Part shown: piece after piece, positions 55,247-63,599 of the stretch | Layout of the letters: every line of letters starts with the position of its first letter | Numbering within the stretch: the stretch's first letter is position 1 | NCBI RefSeq assembly: GCF_002157205.1 | Contig: NZ_CP021358.1 | Span: 2,170,001 to 2,234,000, forward strand | DNA length: 64,000 bases | From: Kushneria marisflavi | GTDB lineage: Bacteria; Pseudomonadota; Gammaproteobacteria; Pseudomonadales; Halomonadaceae | Reading direction: 5' to 3' | Position numbers and translations under genes: made by a program | Notes under the pieces: generated by a model | The model's database searches: none | Seen by the model: only the letters and a program-made list of their open reading frames with translations | Told to the model about the DNA's origin: nothing

Positions 55247-55480
55247 TTAAAGGCCTTCCAGCAGTCGCCCGAGCGCGGTGCCCTGTAAAAGAAGACGCAG
55301 GGTTTCAGGGGTGTTCTGCCAGGCCAGACGCAGATGCTCCTCGCGCTGAATCATGCTCGTGTAGTCCTGTTCAATCTGCTGACAGGAAGACAGCCTGCTC
55401 ACGAAGGTTTCATGATCAAATGCATCCTGCAGCAGGTGATCCTGCTCGTTGGCCTGTGCGTAAAAGCGATCCAGTTTCAT
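55247..55480 (-). CDS. Small hypothetical protein (77 aa)
   Basis: I do not recognise this protein. It is predicted to be all-helical, rich in Gln, Glu, Leu and His, with a hydrophobic C-terminal helix ('LRLLLQGTALGRLLEGL'). No signal peptide. The ATG at 55480 has a modest upstream GGA. It lies 165 bp before the flippase gene on the same strand. Composition matches a real soluble peptide better than a shadow frame, but support is limited. Confidence 0.45.
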   Translation of the reverse strand: MKLDRFYAQANEQDHLLQDAFDHETFVSRLSSCQQIEQDYTSMIQREEHLRLAWQNTPETLRLLLQGTALGRLLEGL

Positions 55481-55612
55481 GATGGCGAATCCAGAAGATG
55501 TTCATCGCCTATATCGGCCGCACTGTTACCTTCTTAATTACATTGTTACTAATGGTTACCAAAGTCGTAGCCCATCAATTTGGTTTTCGGCGTCCTGCGT
55601 CTGCCCGTTGAC

Positions 55613-57244
55613 TCAATGATCAAGAGCCGGCGTGAAATGACGCTCGATCAGATCCAGCCGCGTCTGCCATGGGTCCTGACGAGCCACCGGCCCTTGATGT
55701 TGCGTGAAGTCCATTATCAGGTTCGACAGTGGTGTATGCAGCGGCCAGGTGGGCGCGCCGCCGCCGTTGGGATTGCCGTCCCGAGCGAAGTTGACCACGT
55801 AGCGATGAAGCTGCCACGCCATGGCCCGGCCACTGTCATCAAGGTGGTCGTAACGCGCATCGAGCGTTCGAAAAAGATAGGGCAGTTCGCTGGCATGGAC
55901 GGCGCCGGGCCAGTCATCGCGCGCCTCGAGGGCCACGTGCGAGAAGCGATAGCGCCATACCGGCTCGCCGGTGGCGGCGACCTGATTGGCAACAAAGCGC
56001 GCCGGTTCGGTCATCATCCGGTCCATCCCCACGCGCCAGCCGATCCGCTGTACATCGTCACTGCCTGTCGGGTCGTACAGGGCTCGAGCCTGATCGGCAT
56101 CCGCGCCGAAGGGTGAGAACAGGGCCTCCATGCTGTCGGCCGTGCTAAAGCCCAGATCGGCATCAGTGGTGCCGATCATGATGGGGACATGCTGCTGAAG
56201 GCCGGCCCTGTAGATGCCCTCGGGGGGACCCGATACCAGCTCGCCATCACGAATCGGGCCGCCGGTCCAGGTGCGCGGTCCTTTTCGCGGCGCCATGAGG
56301 CTCTGCATGTTGAGACCGTCGACCACCTGATCGGCGGGTAACGCCCTGAGCGCGGCGAGCGCGTCGCTGCCTGTACCCGTAATGCCGTGTCGATGCGCGA
56401 AGTTCTCGCCGATCGTCTCGGCCGAAGGCTGCTCACCCTGCTCGTCCGAGAGTTTCGGCATTGGCCCCATCAGCGCCCGTCCACCGCCGGACATCACCAC
56501 GGCGCGCTGGAACAGCCCGCGCGCAGCCGGTGAGCCGGTCAGGTCCAGCACCGACGCGCCGCCGGCGGATTCGCCCATGATGGTGACGTTGGCGGCATCG
56601 CCGCCAAAGGCGCCAATATTGCGCTGCACCCAATTCAGGGCGGCCAGCTGATCCATGATGGCGTAGTTACCCAGCGCCTGACCTGGCTGCTCGCGACTCA
56701 GGGCCGGGTGGGCAAAAAAGCCAAAGCGGCCCAGCCGGTAGTTGAGACTGACCAGAATCACGCCATCGCGGGCGAAGGCGCTGCCGTCATAGACCGGTGC
56801 CGAGGTGCCGCCATTGACGTAGCCGCCCCCGTGAATCCATACCAGTACCGGATGATTGGTCATGGCACTGTCCGCCCGCGGGTCGGGAATGGCATCCGCC
56901 GGCGCCCAGACATTGAGATAGAGACAGTTCTCGGAAGAGCGGGCACCCAGCGGCGCTGCATCACCGGGGGCAGGATGCTGCATGCAGTCCGGCCCGAAGC
57001 GGGTGGCTTCCCTCACACCTGACCAGGGTCTGGCCGGCTGCGGGGGACGCCAGCGATTTTCGCCCGTGGGCGGGGCGGCGTAGGGGATGCCCTTGAAGGC
57101 CGTCACGTCCAGCATGCTGCTGCCGCGCAGGGTGCCGGTATCGATATCCACCCGAGTCGGGTGGGATGATGACGCCTGAGCCCAGGCCCACAGGGGCGTG
57201 GCCAGCAGCCCCAGTGTCAGCAGTCCTTTCAACCAGCGTTGCAT
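55613..57244 (-). CDS. Secreted type-B carboxylesterase (first of tandem pair)
   Basis: Alpha/beta-hydrolase of the carboxylesterase type B (para-nitrobenzyl esterase) family, 543 residues. A signal peptide (about residues 1-23, 'LWAWAQA') predicts export. The catalytic serine lies in 'GESAGG', the oxyanion hole in 'WIHGGGYVNGG', and the disulfide-associated 'SENCLYLNVW' is present. It hydrolyses carboxylic esters. The ATG at 57244 has CGGA upstream. It is 63 bp downstream of a paralogous esterase and both follow an AtoE-type transporter on the same strand, suggesting that released short-chain acids are taken up. Confidence 0.92.
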   Translation of the reverse strand: MQRWLKGLLTLGLLATPLWAWAQASSSHPTRVDIDTGTLRGSSMLDVTAFKGIPYAAPPTGENRWRPPQPARPWSGVREATRFGPDCMQHPAPGDAAPLGARSSENCLYLNVWAPADAIPDPRADSAMTNHPVLVWIHGGGYVNGGTSAPVYDGSAFARDGVILVSLNYRLGRFGFFAHPALSREQPGQALGNYAIMDQLAALNWVQRNIGAFGGDAANVTIMGESAGGASVLDLTGSPAARGLFQRAVVMSGGGRALMGPMPKLSDEQGEQPSAETIGENFAHRHGITGTGSDALAALRALPADQVVDGLNMQSLMAPRKGPRTWTGGPIRDGELVSGPPEGIYRAGLQQHVPIMIGTTDADLGFSTADSMEALFSPFGADADQARALYDPTGSDDVQRIGWRVGMDRMMTEPARFVANQVAATGEPVWRYRFSHVALEARDDWPGAVHASELPYLFRTLDARYDHLDDSGRAMAWQLHRYVVNFARDGNPNGGGAPTWPLHTPLSNLIMDFTQHQGPVARQDPWQTRLDLIERHFTPALDH

Positions 57245-57306
57245 GCGGTATTCCGTTTGCGTTGGATCATGCGCTCAGGATAGACCACCTCGAAGTGATG
57301 CTCCCG

Positions 57307-59064
57307 TTACTCGTCACCCTCGGGCTCGATGGCACGTGAGACCAGCCAGCGGCCTTCGATCATGTCCAGTCGCTCCCACCAGGGATCGCGCATCACCTGC
57401 GGTCCGTCGTCCTGAGTGAAGTCCACCAGCTGCTCCTGCTGCGGGTCGTGCCGCGGCCACTGCGGCAGCCCCTCACCATTGGGGTCGCCGGTCAGGGCAA
57501 AGTTGACCACGTAGCGATGAAAGGCCGTGGCCGTAGTGCGGTCACTGTCGTCGATGCCGCTGCCGTAGGCATTGTCGAGACGATCAAAGAGATAGGGGAT
57601 ATCGGTGGCATGCGGTGCGCCGGGCCAGTCGGCACGTTTTGGCGCCGCCACATGGGAGAAGCGATAGCGCCATACCGGCTGACCGGCCGCGAACATCTCG
57701 TCGGCGATAAAACGGGCAGGCTCCGTCATGGTGCGATCGCGCCCGATCTCCTTGGCCAGCGTTTTCAGATTGGCATTGCCGCCGGGATCATAGAGCGCGC
57801 GCATGCGATCGGCGTTATCGCCAAAGGCATCGAACAGCTCGGTCTTGGAGGCGGCGTCCACGCGCCCCAGGTCAAGGCTGGTCGAGCCGATCAGCAGCGG
57901 TATCTGTCGCTGCTTTTGCTGTCTGAAACGGTTCTGGGTTTCATCAACAAGCAGCCTGCCATCGCGCACCGGCCCGCCGGCAAAGGTGTCGCGCTCGCGG
58001 TTGGGGGTATACATCATGCTCATGTTGAGATCCCCGGTGACCGCCGCCGCCGGCAGATCGCGCAGTGCCTGACGTGCGGCCTCACCATTGCCCTCTATAC
58101 CGTGGCGCCGGGCAAACCGCTTGCCAAAGGTGTCGGCGGAAGGGTTGTCGGGTTGATCCTCGTGGAGATCATGACGTATGGCGCGCAGCCCGCGGCCGCC
58201 GCCGGACATCACCACGGCGCGCTGAAAAAGACCCTCGGTGGCAGGGCTTGCCATCAGATTGAGAATCGAGTTGCCGCCGGCAGATTCGCCGACCACGGTG
58301 ATCTGATTCGGGTCGCCGCCGAAACGGTCGATGTTGTCTCTGACCCATTCAAGTGCCTGGATCTGGTCCATCACGGCGTAGTTGCCCCGAAGGGCGTCAT
58401 CACCGTTTTCGCCGCTCAGCGCCGGATGAGAAAAAAAGCCGAAGCGTCCCAGTCGATAGTTGAAACTGACATAGAGCACGCCATCGCGGGCAAAGCTTTC
58501 GCCGTCATAAGCCGGCGATGAGGCGCCGCCGTTGACGTAGGCCCCCCCATAGAGCCAGACCACCACCGGCCGGCGGCTGTTATCCGGTTTGGTGGCTGTA
58601 CGGTCGGTGGTGTCGCTTTCGCCCGACCTGGCGCGGGCACCATCGGGTTGCCAGACGTTGAGATAAAGACAGTCCTCATCGGGGCGCTCATCGCCGGGTG
58701 AGGCACTGCTCGACAGCGGCTTTTGCATGCAGTCATGGCCAAAGCGTGTGGCCTCGCGGAGGCCCTGCCATGGCTTGACCGGTTGCGGCGCGCGCCAGCG
58801 ATTCTCCCCCACCGGCGGGGCCGCAAAGGGGATGCCGCGATAGACCGAAAACCCTTGGTCATGCTCGCCGCGCAGCAGGCCATGATCAGTGCGTACGACC
58901 GGAGCCTCGGCGGCCGCCTTGAGGACTTCGGCTACCTCGAGCGCCATCGATTCATCAATGGTCGCCGGCGCCGGGGAAGCATCTGCCATGGCAGTGCCGC
59001 GCCAAAGGCTCAGCACTGCCCATGTCATCAGAGTCACGCCCTTTTTACCTGCCGCTGCCCGCAT
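57307..59064 (-). CDS. Secreted type-B carboxylesterase (second of tandem pair)
   Basis: 585-residue paralogue of the neighbouring esterase. An N-terminal signal sequence ('MTWAVLSLWRGTAMADA', about 12-28) is followed by a 40-residue alanine-rich linker and the catalytic domain with oxyanion 'WLYGGAYVNGG', nucleophile 'GESAGG' and 'DEDCLYLNVW'. The oxyanion motif has Tyr-Gly-Gly-Ala rather than the usual His-Gly-Gly-Gly/Ala. The ATG at 59064 has GGGAG upstream. It lies 76 bp after the AtoE-type transporter gene and 63 bp before the first esterase, so all three probably form one operon. Confidence 0.92.
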   Translation of the reverse strand: MRAAAGKKGVTLMTWAVLSLWRGTAMADASPAPATIDESMALEVAEVLKAAAEAPVVRTDHGLLRGEHDQGFSVYRGIPFAAPPVGENRWRAPQPVKPWQGLREATRFGHDCMQKPLSSSASPGDERPDEDCLYLNVWQPDGARARSGESDTTDRTATKPDNSRRPVVVWLYGGAYVNGGASSPAYDGESFARDGVLYVSFNYRLGRFGFFSHPALSGENGDDALRGNYAVMDQIQALEWVRDNIDRFGGDPNQITVVGESAGGNSILNLMASPATEGLFQRAVVMSGGGRGLRAIRHDLHEDQPDNPSADTFGKRFARRHGIEGNGEAARQALRDLPAAAVTGDLNMSMMYTPNRERDTFAGGPVRDGRLLVDETQNRFRQQKQRQIPLLIGSTSLDLGRVDAASKTELFDAFGDNADRMRALYDPGGNANLKTLAKEIGRDRTMTEPARFIADEMFAAGQPVWRYRFSHVAAPKRADWPGAPHATDIPYLFDRLDNAYGSGIDDSDRTTATAFHRYVVNFALTGDPNGEGLPQWPRHDPQQEQLVDFTQDDGPQVMRDPWWERLDMIEGRWLVSRAIEPEGDE

Positions 59065-59140
59065 GTTGTCTCCCTGTCTCCGGCGATCTTCCCACCCCGG
59101 GTCTGACTACACCGGGGCGAGGTCGTTCGCCCAGGGCAGG

Positions 59141-60469
59141 TCAAATCAGAAACATGGCAATACTCAGCACAACGCCGGTCACGAGCATGATCACCGAGGT
59201 ATAGCCCATGATGTCGCGAATCTGCAGGCCGGCAATGGCCAGCAGCGGCAGCGTCCAGAAGGGTTGGACCATGTTGGTCCAGGCATCGCCCCAGGCTACC
59301 GCCATGGCCACATTGGCCATATCGGCATCCAGTTGCCGGGCGGCATCGATCACGATGGGTCCCTGCATGATCCACTGACCACCCCCGGCGGGAATGAAAA
59401 AGTTGATCAGCCCGGCGCTGATGAATGAGTAAAAGGGCAGCGTGTCGCTGGAGGCGATCGAGACCAGCGCACTGCCGATATCGGCGGCCATGCCGGTCCC
59501 TGCGATCACGCCCATCATGGCGGCATAGAAGGGGAACTGCATGATGATGCCATAGGCCGTGCGCGACCCACCGGTACAAAAGGTGATGTATTCACGGGTA
59601 TGGCGGGAAAACAAAAGCCCCAGAGCGAAAAAGCTCAGAATGACGGTATTGATGTTCACGCCGCCGCCGGTAATGAAGTGATCTGCCAGCCAGAGCAGGG
59701 CGATCACGCCTAGCGTCAGCGGGATCAGCCGGGAATATTCGAGGCGCTGGGCCGGCGTCATGTATGAGCGCTCGGGCAGGGAAGTGGCCGTCAGGTCATC
59801 GCTTTGTTCATTGTCCGGCAGGCTGGTGCGGGGTTCATCGGCCCGTGGGCGCATCGAGACCAGAACGGCCGGTACCACCAGAACCATGGCCGCCAGAATG
59901 GCCAGATTGCCGATCGAAAAGACCGTCTGCGATACCGGGATGATGCCCATCTCGGCTTCCAGAAAGTGTCCGGGATTGGCAATGACGGTGGGAATCGAGC
60001 CGCCATAGCCGCCATGCCAGACGATAAATCCGGAGTAGGCCGCTGCCACCACCAGCGGGTAGTGCACGCGCCCGCGGTGGACAATGCCCATCTCCCGGGC
60101 CACCAGACCTCCGGCCACCAGACCGAAGCCCCAGGAAATCCAGCTGCAGAGCATGGCGATCAGCGTGGTGGCCACAATCACCTGCACCTCGGTGCGTGGC
60201 AGGTGGGTCAGTTTGATCAGTGCGCGCCGCACCGGCCGGGTATGGGCCAGCGCGTAGCCACTGACCAGCACCAGAATGATCTGGCAGGTAAATTCATAGA
60301 TGCTGAAAAAACCGTTGCCCCAGTAATCCAGCACCTGACGCGGCGCGTGGCCGTCGCCCCATATGATGCCGAGCCCCAGCACCGCAATCGTCAGGAAAAA
60401 CAAAAAGACAAAGGCGTCCGGTAGGTAGCGAACGGCAATGTGGGTGAACAGGCGGCCAATAAGACGCAT
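59141..60469 (-). CDS. AtoE-type short-chain fatty acid transporter (second copy)
   Basis: 442-residue inner-membrane carrier of the TIGR00366 family with about twelve membrane segments, clearly homologous to the atoE gene at 32-33.5 kb: both have 'YWGNGF/YWGDGF', 'INFFIPAGGGQW/VNFFIPSGGGQW' and 'WGDAWTN/WGDGWTN' blocks. Start ATG at 60469 has AGGAG eleven bases upstream; a GTG at 60481 touches that ribosome site and is rejected. It leads an operon with two secreted esterases, which suggests the acid freed by ester cleavage as its substrate. Confidence 0.9.
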   Translation of the reverse strand: MRLIGRLFTHIAVRYLPDAFVFLFFLTIAVLGLGIIWGDGHAPRQVLDYWGNGFFSIYEFTCQIILVLVSGYALAHTRPVRRALIKLTHLPRTEVQVIVATTLIAMLCSWISWGFGLVAGGLVAREMGIVHRGRVHYPLVVAAAYSGFIVWHGGYGGSIPTVIANPGHFLEAEMGIIPVSQTVFSIGNLAILAAMVLVVPAVLVSMRPRADEPRTSLPDNEQSDDLTATSLPERSYMTPAQRLEYSRLIPLTLGVIALLWLADHFITGGGVNINTVILSFFALGLLFSRHTREYITFCTGGSRTAYGIIMQFPFYAAMMGVIAGTGMAADIGSALVSIASSDTLPFYSFISAGLINFFIPAGGGQWIMQGPIVIDAARQLDADMANVAMAVAWGDAWTNMVQPFWTLPLLAIAGLQIRDIMGYTSVIMLVTGVVLSIAMFLI

Positions 60470-60838
60470 ACAGGACAGCACTCCTGATGGTTATGGTTGT
60501 AATGGATACAGCAGAGTGTGCCACCGGACATCAAGCGGGGGCGGTGGCTTGTGAACGCTAGATCAGCAGGCGATGACCACCCTGGCAGAAGTGCTCATGG
60601 CGGGCCTGGTGGGGAGGATTTAAGTCTGAAGCAGGTTTGATTAACCCTGTGGCGCGCATGGCATGATGACAACAGCGAATCGGGAAGCCGTTGATCTCCA
60701 CTAGACCATTCTTCGTGTCCAGGTCTTTACGCTGTACCGGCAAGGAGGCCGTCATCCCTGCCGGGGAGACAAGGGACGTGTTTCATATCAAGGATGACGG
60801 GCCGCAGCGGTACCCGTCATCGTTCGCAGGGCATGATG
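60470..60838. other. 369-bp region between the second AtoE gene and the SleB-like gene
   Basis: No convincing gene. It must hold the promoter for the atoE-esterase operon. A hairpin near 60793-60821 probably ends the SleB-like transcript. Weak frames of 65-72 codons here lack ribosome sites and are not annotated. Confidence 0.5.
60793..60821 (-). terminator. Hairpin after the SleB-like gene
   Basis: Nine-pair perfect stem GATGACGGG/CCCGTCATC with an 11-nt loop, 18 bp beyond the SleB-like stop on the minus strand. The U-run is poor (CTTGATATG). Confidence 0.45.
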
Positions 60839-61453
60839 CTACGGTCGATAGAACAGAAACTCCCTGGTTTTCGCCGTCAGGACAAAGCTTGAGGCCCATG
60901 CCGGCGTAATGCCGCGATGATGGAAAAACAGCGCGCCGTGGGTGCGATCCAGCAGACTGCCATTGAGCGCGCGTCGGGCAATTTCACGCGCTGCGGCGTA
61001 CTCTTTGGGCTCGCTGGCTTCGTCCGGGCGCCCGTCGCACCACCAAGAGAACTGACAGCTGCCGGTTTCCGAACCCTCCTGGACCACGCCGCACAGCGTG
61101 GTAGGGAAGCCGCTGCTGCCCAGGCGATTCATGACCACATTGGCGACGGCCTCCATCTCCCGAGCATTGGTGCCCTTGGCTTCCCAGTAGATGGAGCGGG
61201 CCAGACAGGTCACCGCATCATCCAGCGGCGCCTGGCCGTTGGGATCGATCGCCCGTGCACCATCGCGGGTCAGGCGAACGTCGGGGGGCGGCGGTTGAAC
61301 GCCGCCCTCATTGGAGGCGCGCTGTTCGAGCACCCGGGCCTTTTGCTGCGCCATGGCGCGTTGGGTGGTCTCCGAGGCCTGGACGGATGAGACGCTCAGG
61401 CTGGCGACAAGGCTTGCAATCACGATCAGGGAGTAACGCATGGCCGCTCTCAT
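60839..61453 (-). CDS. SleB/CwlJ-type cell-wall hydrolase
   Basis: Exported Hydrolase_2-family protein of 204 residues, a putative peptidoglycan lytic transglycosylase related to spore-cortex SleB but common in non-spore-forming proteobacteria. The signal peptide (about 1-26, 'VSSVQAS') is followed by a Pro-rich linker and the catalytic domain with 'LARSIYWEAKGT' containing the key Glu, 'VANVVMNR' and 'GSCQFSWWCDG'. The ATG at 61453 has GAGG ten bases upstream; 61441 is an alternative. It follows the SDR gene terminator. Confidence 0.9.
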   Translation of the reverse strand: MRAAMRYSLIVIASLVASLSVSSVQASETTQRAMAQQKARVLEQRASNEGGVQPPPPDVRLTRDGARAIDPNGQAPLDDAVTCLARSIYWEAKGTNAREMEAVANVVMNRLGSSGFPTTLCGVVQEGSETGSCQFSWWCDGRPDEASEPKEYAAAREIARRALNGSLLDRTHGALFFHHRGITPAWASSFVLTAKTREFLFYRP

Positions 61454-61533
61454 GGCGAAGGAACCTCTATCCTACGCACCCGATCCCGACCGGAAAACCC
61501 TCTTTAGGGCGAGGGCAATCGCGGCACAGCGTC

Positions 61534-61557
61534 AAAAAGCGCCCGGGCGGGCGCTTT
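61534..61557 (-). terminator. Intrinsic terminator after the SDR gene
   Basis: On the minus strand, a nine-pair perfect stem AAAGCGCCC/GGGCGCTTT with a 4-nt loop runs into five T. A second hairpin without U-run (arms 61623-61630 and 61640-61647) overlaps the SDR stop codon. Confidence 0.85.
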
Positions 61558-61646
61558 AAAGCATGGCTTGATCCGCTGTTAAGCCCTTTTCAAAGCGCCT
61601 TCCACCGGGCCATGTGCAGGTCATCACCTCACCGCCTGCGAGGTGA

Positions 61647-62552
61647 TCAGGCAGACCATTCGGCGCCGGTCAATTCACAGGACACCTGCCAGAGCCGCTC
61701 ACCCTGCGCCTGGTCGCGGGCGGTCTGCGACATGCGGGCGCGTTTGGGGGCACCCCGTGTTTCTCCCGGGCCATCGGGACCGAAATAGTCGCCGGGCCGG
61801 ATGTCGCTGGCGGTGGCGGCATGAATCGTGGGACGTGCGCCTTCGGTGGCGTTCTGGCTTAAAAGCGGCATGGCCAGTCTGAACAGCGTGCCCACCAGCG
61901 GACGGCTCTTCACGCCGTGATTAAACAGGGCCGTGCGCGAAAGCCCCGGATGCGCTGCCAGGCTGTCCAGTCCCCAAAGCTCCTGATTGCTGTGACGCTG
62001 CAGGGTCTGGCTGAACATCAGCATGGCCAGCTTCGACTGACGATAGGCCCGCCAGGGATCGTAATGGCGCTCGCCCTGCAGATCCTCAAAGTCGATCTGC
62101 CCGCCCCGGTGGGCAAGGCTTGAAAGCTGGACCACCCGTGGCGCGGCGGCATGCATCAGCTGCGGCAGCAGCAGGCTCGTCAGCAGGAAATGGCCCAGAT
62201 AATTGACGCCGAGCTGACGCTCGAACCCCTCTTCGGTCAACTCGCGGCGAGGCAGCGCCATGACGCCGGCGTTGTTGACCAGAAGATCCAGTGACGGCTC
62301 CTGAGTCTGCACGCGGTGTGCAAACTCGCGTACCGACGCCAGCCGATTGAGATCAAGCAGCTCAAGGCGCACATCGGCCTTGGGAGACTCGGCACGGAGT
62401 GCCTCGACAGCGGCCTGTCCCTTTGCTTCATCACGGGCGGCCACAATGACTCGGTAGTGCTGATGCATCAGGGCGCGTGCGGTTTCAAACCCCAGCCCCG
62501 TATTGGCACCGGTTACCACGGCCAGCAGACGTCTATCGGCGTGATCGCTCAT
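61647..62552 (-). CDS. SDR-family oxidoreductase (retinol dehydrogenase/protochlorophyllide reductase-like)
   Basis: Classical short-chain dehydrogenase of 301 residues. The cofactor motif is TGANTGLG at 14-21, the structural 'NNAGVM' follows at about 93-98, the catalytic serine lies in 'VQLSSLAH' and the Tyr/Lys pair in 'YRQSK'. The long 'DFEDLQGERHYDPWRAYRQSKLA' segment puts it in the WWOX/RDH-like group, which reduces or oxidises lipophilic carbonyls; the natural substrate is unknown. The ATG at 62552 has GGAG upstream. Confidence 0.9.
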   Translation of the reverse strand: MSDHADRRLLAVVTGANTGLGFETARALMHQHYRVIVAARDEAKGQAAVEALRAESPKADVRLELLDLNRLASVREFAHRVQTQEPSLDLLVNNAGVMALPRRELTEEGFERQLGVNYLGHFLLTSLLLPQLMHAAAPRVVQLSSLAHRGGQIDFEDLQGERHYDPWRAYRQSKLAMLMFSQTLQRHSNQELWGLDSLAAHPGLSRTALFNHGVKSRPLVGTLFRLAMPLLSQNATEGARPTIHAATASDIRPGDYFGPDGPGETRGAPKRARMSQTARDQAQGERLWQVSCELTGAEWSA

Positions 62553-62587
62553 TGAAATGCTCCGCAGTAGAACAGGCCGTCACGCAC

Positions 62588-62920
62588 TCAGTCTTGGTTC
62601 GTGTCGCTGATGGTCTGAATGACCTCAAATCCCTCGAATTTCGGCGGCCCCAGATAAAGCCCCTCACGGCGACTCTGGCCGGCATTGGCATGGGCGGCAC
62701 GAAAGGCCTCGGAGTGGGTCCAGGCCTCGAAGTCCGCGCGCGAACGCCAGAGGGTATGGGAAGAATAGAGCACGTGATCCTCTTCGGAGGGACCGCGCAG
62801 CATATGAAACTCAACGAAGCCGGGCAGGCCCTGCAGGTGGGTTTCACGCTCCAGCCAGAGCTTTTCAAACTCTTCCACACGCTCGGGATTGACCCGAAAA
62901 CGGTTCATGGCAATAAACAC
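62588..62920 (-). CDS. Antibiotic biosynthesis monooxygenase (ABM)-domain protein
   Basis: 110-residue ferredoxin-like ABM-fold protein with 'FIAMNRFRVNPERVEEFEKLW', 'LPGFVEFHMLRG' and 'HTLWRSRADFEAWTHSEAFR'. The group includes IsdG/HmoB-type haem-degrading proteins as well as quinol monooxygenases; the pattern of Asn7 and a Trp near 68 is compatible with an IsdG-like function but not proof of it. The start is a GTG at 62920, with AGGAG eight bases upstream; an ATG at 62908 is an alternative. It is 35 bp upstream of the SDR gene on the same strand and may share its transcript. Confidence 0.85.
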   Translation of the reverse strand: MFIAMNRFRVNPERVEEFEKLWLERETHLQGLPGFVEFHMLRGPSEEDHVLYSSHTLWRSRADFEAWTHSEAFRAAHANAGQSRREGLYLGPPKFEGFEVIQTISDTNQD

Positions 62921-63059
62921 CGCGCACGCTCCTGTCGTTGTTCATCGGGCGCCCTGTGCGCCCGGTCCTGTCATGACGATGGCACCTTGCCGCCATTCGG
63001 GCAAGATGATCAGGCTTGCCTGGTCATCTTGAACCAATGCGTTTTCGGAGATATCTGTC

Positions 63060-63545
63060 ATGACACCAGTCATCAATCTGTCACGGTTGACTACGCGCCC
63101 CTGGCAACAGGGCGACTTTTTCGGGGGCTCGGACATCAGCCTTGGCGCTCTGCTCGGCCTGAAGGCATTGGGCGTCACCTACAATGAGGTGCCCCCGGGG
63201 CGATCGAGTTGCCCGTTTCATAATCATCATGTGGAAGATGAGATTTTTGTCATTTTGCAGGGTGAAGGCGATTATCGATTTGGCGAGATGCGTCACCGTG
63301 TCACGGTGGGTGATGTACTGGGTGCGCCGGCTGGCAGTACAGAGATGGCTCATCAGTTGATCAATACCGGCGATCAGCCGCTGCATTATCTCGCCATTTC
63401 AAACAGGGCTCCTGCAGACATCATTGAGTACCCCGACTCAGGCAAGTTCATGGCGCGAGCCGAGGGTTCTGACCGGCAACGCGCCCGCCTGTTGGGTCGA
63501 CATGATGATATGCCTGCCTACTGGGAAGATGAGCCGGGGGCATAA
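63060..63545 (+). CDS. Cupin-domain protein
   Basis: 161-residue single-domain cupin. Conserved cupin box 1 is 'CPFHNHHVEDEIFVILQGEG' with likely metal ligands His, His and Glu, and box 2 is in 'GDVLGAPAGSTEMAHQLIN'. Function within the cupin superfamily cannot be told from sequence alone. The ATG at 63060 has GGAG upstream. It is divergent from the ABM gene and convergent with pepE. Confidence 0.9.
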   Translation: MTPVINLSRLTTRPWQQGDFFGGSDISLGALLGLKALGVTYNEVPPGRSSCPFHNHHVEDEIFVILQGEGDYRFGEMRHRVTVGDVLGAPAGSTEMAHQLINTGDQPLHYLAISNRAPADIIEYPDSGKFMARAEGSDRQRARLLGRHDDMPAYWEDEPGA

Positions 63546-63599
63546 GTCCTTCACCACTTTCAGGGGTCGTGTCTCACAAGCGAGGCCGGTCGTTATCAT

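Noticed and set aside
57448..58521. 357-codon plus-strand frame opposite the second esterase
   Set aside because: Antisense shadow; the esterase on the other strand is complete with catalytic motifs.
60558..60909. Two short frames (65 and 72 codons) between the second AtoE gene and the SleB-like gene
   Set aside because: No suitable ribosome sites, one uses TTG, and neither peptide resembles a known family.
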